Below are positions 6,090-12,473 of a stretch of DNA of 12,473 nucleotides, in pieces (position 1 is the first letter of the stretch; each line of letters starts with the position of its first letter). The translations under genes were made by a program, and so were the position numbers. The notes beneath the pieces were generated by a model. The model saw only the letters and a list, made by a program, of their open reading frames with translations, made no database searches and was not told the origin of the DNA. The stretch is from Bacteroidales bacterium (GTDB lineage: Bacteria > Bacteroidota > Bacteroidia > Bacteroidales > B39-G9), in contig JAGLDO010000035.1 of NCBI GenBank assembly GCA_023145555.1, positions 1-12,473 of the forward strand. Direction: 5' to 3'.

Positions 6090-6371
6090 TTATCTGTATA
6101 AACAGCGATATGATGTATCTTCTAAGACTTTAACTTTAAATTTTTTGTTTTTATCAACAATAAAAGTTTCAAATTCTTTATATTCTTTCCATTCGTTGCT
6201 ATCAGGTAACATAATATTCATTTTACCGGAAGTAACAGTCATGTGTTCAATTGTAGATGTTCCGAATTCGTAGTCTCCTTTAGCCATTACACCAATTGTA
6301 GAAGGACCATTAGAAGTCTCAAATGCCATTGACATTACTTTACCATCGAAGTATTCATTTGTTTTGAACAT
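6090..6371 (-). CDS. ppnP: Pyrimidine/purine nucleoside phosphorylase PpnP
   Basis: A 93-residue single-domain cupin-like protein of the PpnP family (formerly YaiE/DUF1255), which splits purine and pyrimidine nucleosides with phosphate to base plus ribose-1-phosphate. The family length is about 94. Recognisable blocks are YFDGKVMSMAFE (7-18), TIGVMAKGDYEFGT (25-38), EHMTVTSGKMNIMLP (42-56), EWKEYKEFETFIVDKNKKF (60-78) and the terminal SYRCLYR. The frame is open further upstream to an ATG at 6476, but that extension reads through the gdhA terminator and the gdhA 3' end and gives an unrelated hydrophobic stretch. The start at 6371-6369 (MFKTNEYFDG) restores the family N-terminus. No promoter motif lies between the terminator and this start, so expression may depend on readthrough from gdhA. 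Confidence 0.9.
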   Translation of the reverse strand: MFKTNEYFDGKVMSMAFETSNGPSTIGVMAKGDYEFGTSTIEHMTVTSGKMNIMLPDSNEWKEYKEFETFIVDKNKKFKVKVLEDTSYRCLYR

Positions 6372-6390
6372 AATAAAATATTTTAAGATT

Positions 6391-6425
6391 AAAAAAAAGG
6401 CTGTTAACAATAAAATTAACAGCCT
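6391..6425 (-). terminator. Intrinsic terminator of gdhA
   Basis: Arms AGGCTGTTAA (6398-6407) and TTAACAGCCT (6416-6425) form a 10-bp stem with an 8-nt loop. On the minus-strand RNA the stem is followed by an uninterrupted run of seven U (6397-6391). It starts 17 nt after the gdhA stop and ends 20 nt before the ppnP start codon. Confidence 0.88.
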
Positions 6426-6441
6426 AATTAAAAAGTTAATA

Positions 6442-7776
6442 TTAGTATATACCTTGGTCAAGCATTGCATTGGCAACTTTTAGGAAGCCTGCAATGTTAG
6501 CACCTTTTACATAATTTGTATAACCATCTTTAGTTCCGAATTCCACGCATGAATTGTGAATTTCAGTCATAATGTGTTTTAATTTCTCGTCAACTTCTTC
6601 TTTTCTCCAGTTAAGTTTCATTGAGTTTTGAGACATTTCAAGCCCTGAAACTGCAACACCACCGGCATTAACAGCTTTACCGGGAGCAAATAATAATTTG
6701 TTCTCAATAAATGTTTCAACTGCTTCAGGAGTACAACCCATGTTAGAAATCTCAGCGATTAACATAACACCATTATCAATTAATTTTTTAGCATCGTCAC
6801 CGTTAAGTTCGTTTTGAGTAGCACATGGCAAAGCGATATCACATTTTGCTTCCCAAGGTTTTTTACCTTCATAGAAAACAGCACCGGGGAATTCGTCAGC
6901 ATAAGGTTTAACAACGTCATTACATGTAGCTCTAAGTTCTAACATATAGTCGATTTTTTCACCTGAAATACCATTTTTATCAAAAATGTAACCGTCAGGA
7001 CCTGAAATAGTAACAACTTTACCACCAAATTCAACAACTTTAAGAGCAGCACCCCAAGCCACGTTACCGAAACCTGAAATAGCAACAGTTTTACCTTCGA
7101 AGCTATCACCTTTAGTAGCTAACATTTCTTTAGCAAAATAAATTCCACCAAATCCTGTTGCTTCCGGTCTGATTAAACTACCACCCCAGTTTAAACCTTT
7201 TCCGGTTAAAACGCCGGTATTTTCACGAGCTAATTTACGATACATTCCGTATAAGAAACCAATTTCACGTCCACCTACACCAATATCACCGGCAGGTACG
7301 TCAGTTTGAGGACCAATAACTCTCCAAAGTTCTAACATAAATGATTGGCAAAAACGTTGAATTTCATCGTTTGATTTACCTTTAGGATTGAAATCAGAGC
7401 CACCTTTTGAGCCACCCATTGGTAATGTAGTTAAACTGTTTTTGAATATTTGTTCAAATCCTAAAAATTTTAAAATACTTAATGTAACACTTGGGTGAAA
7501 TCTTAATCCACCTTTGTAAGGTCCAATTGCATTGTTAAATTGAACACGATAACCAATGTTTACATGAACACCACCATTATCGTCAACCCAAGGTACTTTA
7601 AAAGTTAAAATTCTGTCAGGCTCTACAAGTCTTTCAATAATTTTAGCGTCTTCAAATTGAGGATTTTCATTGTAAATTTCTTCAATTGATTCAAGAACTT
7701 CTTTAACAGCTTGCAGATATTCTAATTCTCCAGGATGTTTTTTTTCAAGATCGTTTAAAATTTGATTTACATTCAT
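6442..7776 (-). CDS. gdhA: Glutamate dehydrogenase (hexameric, small-subunit bacterial type)
   Basis: A 444-residue enzyme that interconverts 2-oxoglutarate plus ammonia and glutamate in the cytoplasm, linking nitrogen assimilation or amino-acid catabolism with the redox pool. The length is normal for the hexameric class. Substrate-site residues are visible: K88 in GPYKGGLRFHP, K112 in FKNSLTTLPM, catalytic K124 in GGSKGGSDFNPKG and D164 in PAGDIGVGGREIG. The dinucleotide fold carries GFGNVA (235-240) and the segment SGPDGYI (258-264). F236, P260 and D261 correspond by motif to the residues linked with NAD specificity in the Clostridium symbiosum enzyme, whereas NADP enzymes such as E. coli GdhA have serines there; NAD or dual use is therefore more likely than strict NADP use (inference). 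It has its own promoter (7857-7888) with a structured leader and its own terminator (6391-6425). Confidence 0.96.
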   Translation of the reverse strand: MNVNQILNDLEKKHPGELEYLQAVKEVLESIEEIYNENPQFEDAKIIERLVEPDRILTFKVPWVDDNGGVHVNIGYRVQFNNAIGPYKGGLRFHPSVTLSILKFLGFEQIFKNSLTTLPMGGSKGGSDFNPKGKSNDEIQRFCQSFMLELWRVIGPQTDVPAGDIGVGGREIGFLYGMYRKLARENTGVLTGKGLNWGGSLIRPEATGFGGIYFAKEMLATKGDSFEGKTVAISGFGNVAWGAALKVVEFGGKVVTISGPDGYIFDKNGISGEKIDYMLELRATCNDVVKPYADEFPGAVFYEGKKPWEAKCDIALPCATQNELNGDDAKKLIDNGVMLIAEISNMGCTPEAVETFIENKLLFAPGKAVNAGGVAVSGLEMSQNSMKLNWRKEEVDEKLKHIMTEIHNSCVEFGTKDGYTNYVKGANIAGFLKVANAMLDQGIY

Positions 7777-7821
7777 TTTATTTCTTTTTTTAATTCATTG
7801 ATATATTGAACGTTAGTGTTT

Positions 7822-7853
7822 AATAAAGTTAATAATTTATTATTAACTTTATT
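7822..7853 (-). promoter_or_regulatory. Perfect 14-bp hairpin at the 5' end of the gdhA leader
   Basis: Arms AATAAAGTTAATAA (7822-7835) and TTATTAACTTTATT (7840-7853) are perfectly complementary around loop TTTA. Judged from the -7 element at 7857-7864, transcription should start around 7850, so the hairpin would begin almost exactly at +1. It may protect the mRNA 5' end, or as DNA it may be an operator for a dimeric regulator. About 45 nt separate it from the start codon. It is not a terminator for the upstream gene in any obvious way, as no U-run follows. Confidence 0.5.
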
Positions 7854-7856
7854 TGG

Positions 7857-7888
7857 CAAATGTATATTTAATAATTTGATTTTTCCAA
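7857..7888 (-). promoter_or_regulatory. gdhA promoter, Bacteroidota type
   Basis: On the minus strand, TTG (7888-7886) is followed after 21 nt by TACATTTG (7864-7857), an exact TAnnTTTG -7 element with near-ideal -33 spacing. The predicted leader is about 75 nt. Confidence 0.65.
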
Positions 7889-7908
7889 ATAAATGTTTAT
7901 GATTAATA

Positions 7909-10900
7909 TCATACTTTTAAAACATGTTTTTTGGTGTTTTTCGGCTTTAAAATTATTCCTTTATTATGTTTCCCGTCAATTTTTATTGTTATTTCATTTT
8001 CAAAAACTATATGACGAATAAATTTATTTTCGAAATTTGGATTTTCATTGTTTAAGAAGTCTAAATCATAATATCCATCATTAATAAATGGGTTTATTGT
8101 GAAGTAACCTACTTTAAAAGAAGTCAAGTTTTGAAAGAAATGTGTGCCTTGACTTGGGTCAATTCTGTAATTCTCCAGTCCTGCTTCAACAATTACTCTT
8201 GCCTGCGATATTTGTGACCATTTAACAGGAATACCAAGCCAAGGATCGCTTGAACCCCATCTTCCGGGACCCACTAACACATATGATTTGTTATTTTTTA
8301 CAAATTGTGAGTTTAGTTTTTCTATTTCAAGAACAATATTTTTACTCTCGGCTGCTTTAAATGCTTCGGGTTTTACGTAAATAAAGTCGTGTATATCGTT
8401 AATTGTTCCATTGCCGAGTGCTGAATTTGACGATATTATTGTTTCTTCGTTTGAAATATTGTCAATGTTGATGTTAATTGTTTCTTTATCGTCAACTATT
8501 GGCCTTATTTGCAGAAAGTTGAATATTCTTGGTGCATTACTTGGTGTGTTTAAATTTACGGCAAATTCAATCTCTATTGGATTATTCATTTCTTTTTGTC
8601 CAATATTTAAAAGAGAATCCAAAATTTCTGATAGAGGAAAAGTGTTATATCGTAAAATATTAGAAAAAGTAATAATTTTTTTACCTTCACATCCTGTTCC
8701 ATCTCTAATTATATCATTTTCATAATCATAAGTTGACGTAACGTCTTTTAATGAGTTATCGTTTTCCGCATCTTTAATTTTTAGTTTTAAAAGATTAACG
8801 TCCTCATTTACTGAAGCTTTATAATCATCAAGTATTAAATCGAGAGCATAAAATTGTTTTTGAGTACTTGATAATGTCATTTGAGGAGTAGAAAGCTGAA
8901 GTATTTTTTTAGGATATTTCGGCGAGAATCTTAGCGTAACTCCTCCATCGACTATTGTACGCCCTAATCCAAACGCAATATTTGCAATTCCGTCTTCGGG
9001 TTTTTCAGGAGAAATAGGGTAGAAGTTAATTGAGCGAGCTACTCCCGATAAAGTTGGGTAAAACTTGTTTCCAAATTTTGTTCCACACACTTTTTGTAAT
9101 ATTATCGCCATCTTTTCTTCATCAATCAGGTTTGAAGTAGCTTCCATATAAGCCTTACTGTTTTTGAAATAAACCGATGCATAAACACTTTTGATAGCTG
9201 TTGTTAACGATGTCATCATTTTTTTTGCATCTGACTTATCATTTGGAATCATATAAGTAGAATAAACACCGGCAAAAGGTTGGTAGTGAGAATCTTCAAG
9301 CAAACTCGACGACCTTATAGCTATTGGATTGTCAACATATTTTATAAAGGTTTTTAAGTCTTCCATTAATGATTTTGGTAATTTTGCTCTTACAAAACGT
9401 TTTAATATTTTTTCATCATCTAATTTTGATAAGCCGACTTTATAAAGATTATTACTCTCCATAAACTCATCAAAAATATCTGTACATATCACTACAGTGC
9501 GAGGAATAGTAATAATTACATCTTTATAATCAGAAAACAATTGGTGTTTTTTAATTATAGAATCAATAAAAGCAAGACCCCTGCCTTTTCCCCCGAGAGA
9601 ACCTTCTCCAATACGTGAAAAAATCAGATATTCGTCAAAATGATTTTTGTCAAATTTTGATATTATACCCCTGCCTTTATTAATTCTAAATTTTAAAATT
9701 TCTTCGTAAATATAACTCCTTACTTCGCTAATACTTTCAAAATCTTCGGGTGCATGAGCTTTAAATATTTCAGCAATTGAAAATAAGGCACGAGCATTTA
9801 ACCATCTTGAAAAATCGTCGCGATGAATATGATAATTTAATGATTCGTCAGGTATTTCTAATATTTTTTTTTGTAATTCTTTAAGATCTTTTGCTCTTGC
9901 AATTTCTTTTTTTGTGTCAGGTGTTTTAAAAATAAAATCACCAAAAGCTAAGCGTCTGAATAAATAATTACGTAGTTCTATTGATAGGGTTTTAGAATTT
10001 TTATTTATAAAACTAACTCCTATTTTTTTTGCTGTTTTTGCATTTTTTGTCTCAGAGGATTGAAGTAAAAAAGGTAAATGTTTATTTTCTGATCTTATTT
10101 TTTTAAATAATTTAATACCGGCTTCTGCATCTTCTACTCCATCTTTTTTATATCGTGTATCTGAAATAACACCCAGTAAATTATGTTTATATTTTTCGTA
10201 AAGGTCGATTGCTTCGTTATAATTTGTGGCAAGAAGAATTTTTGGTCTACCACGTTTTCTGAGCATACGTTGGTGTTCGTTCAGTCCTTCTTTCATAAAA
10301 TCTTGTGATTGTTTTAATACAATTTTATACATATTTGGAAGATAACTGGAATAGAAACGGATTGAATCTTCAACCAATAAAATAGTTTGAACGCCAACAA
10401 TTTTAACATCATGTTCAACATTCATCTTATCTTCAATAAGTTTTATTATAGCAAGTAGCAAATCTGCATCGCCCAACCAACAAAACACATAGTCGATAGC
10501 ACTCAGATTTTCTTTGGTGATTTTCATTCTAACTTCGCGCGAAAAGGGAGTCAATACAACAATAGGAATGTTTTGAAATTTTTCTTTTATCTGATTTGAT
10601 AGAGCAAAAGCATCAATCTCACGAACACTAAGCATAGTAATTACAAGATCGATATCTCCTTTTCCTAATAAACGGAAAGCCTTTTTTGCAGTGTTGGCTT
10701 GTATAAAAATTGGAGGATATCTTAAATTTAAAGAAACATATTCGTTAAATATTTGCTCATCAATTCTACCATCTTCTTCAATCATAAAGGCATCGTAATT
10801 ACTACATATTAGCAATACTTTGTATATCCTTTTTTGCATTAGCAACTTAAACGAAGTCTCATTTATGTAATATTTTTTCGATTCTATAAATTTTTTATAC

Positions 10901-10911
10901 AGTAATGGCAT
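7909..10911 (-). CDS. Receiver-domain / PEP-synthase ATP-binding-domain hybrid protein
   Basis: A complete 1000-residue cytoplasmic protein. Residues about 30-160 look like a degenerate CheY-type receiver (KVLLICSNYD..., DLVITMLS..., IPIVVLTPFS) with no Asp where the phosphoacceptor should be (around residue 93). Residues about 175-310 form a second receiver-like domain with E181/D182 in LLVEDS, candidate phosphoacceptor D251 in GVISD and K304 in FINK. It is unusual in carrying about 40 extra residues, including basic RMLRKRGRPK, after its first helix. Residues about 430-805 match the PEP-synthase/PPDK nucleotide-binding domain: GSLGGKGRGLAF (437-448), AIRSSSLLEDS (531-541), FAGVYSTYM (546-554) and the closing LQIRPI (800-805). 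The phosphohistidine domain (Gly-Gly-x-Thr-Ser-His) and PEP/pyruvate barrel of true PEP synthase are missing. Instead there is a C-terminal domain with VLVGPGRWGSSDPWLGIPV (878-896). Such proteins are usually annotated as PEP/pyruvate-binding or PEP synthase; function unknown. A later ATG at residue 25 is a possible alternative start. Confidence 0.85.
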   Translation of the reverse strand: MPLLYKKFIESKKYYINETSFKLLMQKRIYKVLLICSNYDAFMIEEDGRIDEQIFNEYVSLNLRYPPIFIQANTAKKAFRLLGKGDIDLVITMLSVREIDAFALSNQIKEKFQNIPIVVLTPFSREVRMKITKENLSAIDYVFCWLGDADLLLAIIKLIEDKMNVEHDVKIVGVQTILLVEDSIRFYSSYLPNMYKIVLKQSQDFMKEGLNEHQRMLRKRGRPKILLATNYNEAIDLYEKYKHNLLGVISDTRYKKDGVEDAEAGIKLFKKIRSENKHLPFLLQSSETKNAKTAKKIGVSFINKNSKTLSIELRNYLFRRLAFGDFIFKTPDTKKEIARAKDLKELQKKILEIPDESLNYHIHRDDFSRWLNARALFSIAEIFKAHAPEDFESISEVRSYIYEEILKFRINKGRGIISKFDKNHFDEYLIFSRIGEGSLGGKGRGLAFIDSIIKKHQLFSDYKDVIITIPRTVVICTDIFDEFMESNNLYKVGLSKLDDEKILKRFVRAKLPKSLMEDLKTFIKYVDNPIAIRSSSLLEDSHYQPFAGVYSTYMIPNDKSDAKKMMTSLTTAIKSVYASVYFKNSKAYMEATSNLIDEEKMAIILQKVCGTKFGNKFYPTLSGVARSINFYPISPEKPEDGIANIAFGLGRTIVDGGVTLRFSPKYPKKILQLSTPQMTLSSTQKQFYALDLILDDYKASVNEDVNLLKLKIKDAENDNSLKDVTSTYDYENDIIRDGTGCEGKKIITFSNILRYNTFPLSEILDSLLNIGQKEMNNPIEIEFAVNLNTPSNAPRIFNFLQIRPIVDDKETININIDNISNEETIISSNSALGNGTINDIHDFIYVKPEAFKAAESKNIVLEIEKLNSQFVKNNKSYVLVGPGRWGSSDPWLGIPVKWSQISQARVIVEAGLENYRIDPSQGTHFFQNLTSFKVGYFTINPFINDGYYDLDFLNNENPNFENKFIRHIVFENEITIKIDGKHNKGIILKPKNTKKHVLKV

Positions 10912-10934
10912 ATTTTTAGTTATTAATTTATGTG

Positions 10935-10942
10935 CAAAATTA
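10935..10942 (-). promoter_or_regulatory. -7 promoter element for the receiver/PEP-synthase-like gene
   Basis: Reads TAATTTTG on the minus strand (TAnnTTTG), 24 nt upstream of the start codon, giving a very short leader. The -33 region is a pure A/T tract with no TTG. Confidence 0.45.
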
Positions 10943-10971
10943 CATTTTTTTATTTAAATATTTTTTTTCTC

Positions 10972-11002
10972 TTGCTTTTTACAATGTTTTGGTTTATACT
11001 TG
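10972..11002 (+). promoter_or_regulatory. Promoter candidate for rho
   Basis: TTG (10972-10974), a 20-nt spacer and TATACTTG (10995-11002) match the Bacteroidota promoter pattern with one mismatch in TAnnTTTG. Transcription would begin near 11008, leaving a leader of roughly 115 nt before the rho ATG, long enough for autoregulation by Rho, although no specific element was recognised in it. The motif lies back-to-back with the promoter of the divergent gene in a 213-bp intergenic region. Confidence 0.55.
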
Positions 11003-11124
11003 CAAAATAATTCCAATAATCTTTTTGAATTAAAAATCGTTATTTTCTTCAATATAATAATTGACCCATTTTTCATGTGTTATTTAATGAACTAATCAAA
11101 ATATTAATTTAATATAAAATTTTT

Positions 11125-12473
11125 ATGTATGATATTCTTGAGCTGAACAAGAAGGTTGTTTCAGAATTAAAAGAAATTGCTAAGCAATTAAAAGTAAAAA
11201 AAATTGATTCCCTCCGAAAGCAAGATTTGATTTATCAAATTTTAGATCAACAAGCTATTTCTGCTTCAGATGGAATTAAAATTGAAAAGAAAGCTAATAC
11301 TAGCAGCACAAAACCTAAACAAAGAAATTTGGGAACTAGACCCAGAACACGAACAAGAATTCAGGAAAAAAGTGAGAAACAGACAAGCTCAATTGTAAAT
11401 AAACCTGTAATAGAAAAAGTTGAAAAGGAAGTTGCAGTAGAGGCAATTGTAAAGGAAGAAAAAGTAGAAAAAGTAGAAAAAAATACTACATCCCATAATT
11501 ATTCTTCAAACAAAACAACAAATACCGCTAACATAAACAGAACTAATAATAGTGATAGACCTTATAGAAAAAGGAATTACGACAAAAAAGAAAATATAGA
11601 TTTCGATTGTGTTATTACAAATTCGGGAGTGCTAGAAGTAATGCCTGATGGTTATGGTTTTTTGCGTTCATCAGATTATAACTATTTGAATTCTCCCGAT
11701 GATATTTATGTTTCACAATCACAGATTAAATTATTTGGACTAAAGACAGGCGACACTGTAAAAGGAACAATTCGTCCACCAAAAGAAGGTGAAAAATATT
11801 TCCCGCTAATTAAAATTCAAGAAATTAACGGAACAGCGCCGGAAGCTGTTAGAGATCGTGTACCTTTCGATTACTTAACACCATTATTTCCAAATGAAAA
11901 ATTTAATTTAACAGGTCATCAAAAATGCAGTTTGTCTTCTCGTATTATTGATATGTTTACACCTATTGGGAAAGGACAACGAGGCTTAATTGTTGCTCAG
12001 CCAAAAACAGGTAAAACTGTTCTTTTAAAAGAAGTTGCTAATGCAATTGCTGCTAATCATCCCGATGTGTATTTAATTATTCTTCTTATTGACGAACGCC
12101 CCGAAGAAGTTACAGATATGGCTCGTAGCGTTAATGCCGAGGTTATTGCTTCAACTTTTGATGAACCTGCAGATAAGCATGTGAGAATTGCAAATATTGT
12201 GCTTGAAAAATCAAAACGTTTAGTTGAAAGCGGACACGATGTGTTTATTCTTCTCGATTCTATTACTCGATTAGCTCGTGCATATAATACTGTTTCACCT
12301 GCGTCAGGCAGAGTATTGTCTGGTGGTGTTGATGCTAACGCTTTACAAAAACCTAAAAGCTTTTTTGGTGCTGCACGTAATATCGAAAATGGAGGTTCTT
12401 TAACAATATTGGCTACAGCTTTAACCGAAACAGGTTCGAAAATGGATGATGTAATTTTTGAAGAATTTAAAGG
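11125..12473 (+). CDS. rho: Transcription termination factor Rho (3' end cut by window edge)
   Basis: 449 codons are visible from ATG 11125 and the frame stays open to the right edge. Rho is the hexameric RNA-dependent ATPase that ends transcription of untranslated RNA. Residues 1-45 form the Rho N-terminal helical domain (ELNKKVVSELKEIAKQLKVK...). Residues about 50-155 are a low-complexity, Lys/Thr/Asn/Glu-rich insertion typical of Bacteroidota Rho. The RNA-binding cold-shock-like domain follows at about 160-236 (GVLEVMPDGYGFLRS, DDIYVSQSQIKLFGLKTGD). The ATPase core has Walker A AQPKTGKT (291-298), LLIDERPEEVTDM (320-332), STFDEPADKH (343-352), Walker B VFILLDSITRLARAYN (373-388) and the Q-loop region GGVDANALQKPKSFFGAARN (400-419). 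Only the C-terminal part of the motor is missing. It is divergent from the receiver/PEP-synthase-like gene. The identification is secure. Confidence 0.97.
   Translation, partial: MYDILELNKKVVSELKEIAKQLKVKKIDSLRKQDLIYQILDQQAISASDGIKIEKKANTSSTKPKQRNLGTRPRTRTRIQEKSEKQTSSIVNKPVIEKVEKEVAVEAIVKEEKVEKVEKNTTSHNYSSNKTTNTANINRTNNSDRPYRKRNYDKKENIDFDCVITNSGVLEVMPDGYGFLRSSDYNYLNSPDDIYVSQSQIKLFGLKTGDTVKGTIRPPKEGEKYFPLIKIQEINGTAPEAVRDRVPFDYLTPLFPNEKFNLTGHQKCSLSSRIIDMFTPIGKGQRGLIVAQPKTGKTVLLKEVANAIAANHPDVYLIILLIDERPEEVTDMARSVNAEVIASTFDEPADKHVRIANIVLEKSKRLVESGHDVFILLDSITRLARAYNTVSPASGRVLSGGVDANALQKPKSFFGAARNIENGGSLTILATALTETGSKMDDVIFEEFK

Noticed and set aside
6372..6476. Upstream extension of ppnP to an ATG at 6476, giving an apparent N-terminal membrane segment
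   Set aside because: It crosses the gdhA terminator and overlaps the gdhA 3' end; the family length and N-terminus fit the ATG at 6371.
7898..7913. Small inverted repeat TATGAT-TAAT-ATCATA at the stop codon of the receiver/PEP-synthase-like gene
   Set aside because: Only 6 AT-rich base pairs, overlapping the stop codon; not distinguishable from chance.
8411..8725. Plus-strand open frame of about 100 codons inside the receiver/PEP-synthase-like gene
   Set aside because: Antisense shadow in a gene whose minus-strand product is continuous and family-like.
7909..10911. Bona fide phosphoenolpyruvate synthase (ppsA)
   Set aside because: The phosphohistidine and PEP/pyruvate-binding barrel domains are missing and receiver-like domains replace the usual N-terminus.

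Overview
The window is AT-rich DNA from a member of the Bacteroidota, most likely an anaerobic Bacteroidales-type lineage. The evidence is promoter-like motifs of the phylum-specific TTG-N19-21-TAnnTTTG form, starts without Shine-Dalgarno sequences, an N-terminally extended Rho of Bacteroidota type, a TonB-dependent receptor with a carboxypeptidase-D-like N-terminal domain, and a receiver/PEP-synthase-like hybrid protein. No RNA gene, CRISPR array, insertion sequence or phage gene was seen.

Left part (1-6036, all minus strand, read right to left): a molybdate/tungstate (Mo/W) locus. The order is a short ModE-type regulator (6000-5617), a WtpA/ModA-type oxyanion-binding lipoprotein (5446-4451), a TonB-dependent outer-membrane receptor (4260-1957), a NapH/NosR-like polytopic iron-sulfur protein (1889-489), and a lipoprotein cut by the window edge (462-1) that resembles the sulfite-oxidase-type molybdopterin-binding fold. 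Two almost identical inverted repeats, GTTATGT-N8-ACATAAC, lie at the modE promoter (6015-6036) and the receptor promoter (4297-4318). Their layout matches, from memory, the E. coli ModE operator (GTTATAT-N8-ACATAAC). I read this as one ModE regulon that adds a dedicated outer-membrane receptor, and probably a periplasmic redox module, to a classical Mo/W uptake system. The ABC permease and ATPase are not in the window.

Middle (6090-7889, minus strand): glutamate dehydrogenase gdhA, with a good promoter, a long perfect hairpin at the probable 5' end of its mRNA and a canonical intrinsic terminator. It is followed by the small nucleoside phosphorylase ppnP, whose start lies only 20 nt past that terminator. 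A second AT-rich hairpin separates ppnP from modE.

Right part (7909-12473): a 1000-residue minus-strand protein with two receiver-like domains (one degenerate, one with key acidic and lysine residues) joined to a PEP-synthase nucleotide-binding domain but without the phosphohistidine and PEP/pyruvate domains. Divergently transcribed from it is the termination factor rho, which runs off the right edge. The 213-bp gap between them holds promoters for both directions.

Dispersed palindromic repeats (5532-5606 and 4390-4412) sit in the intergenic spaces of the Mo/W locus.
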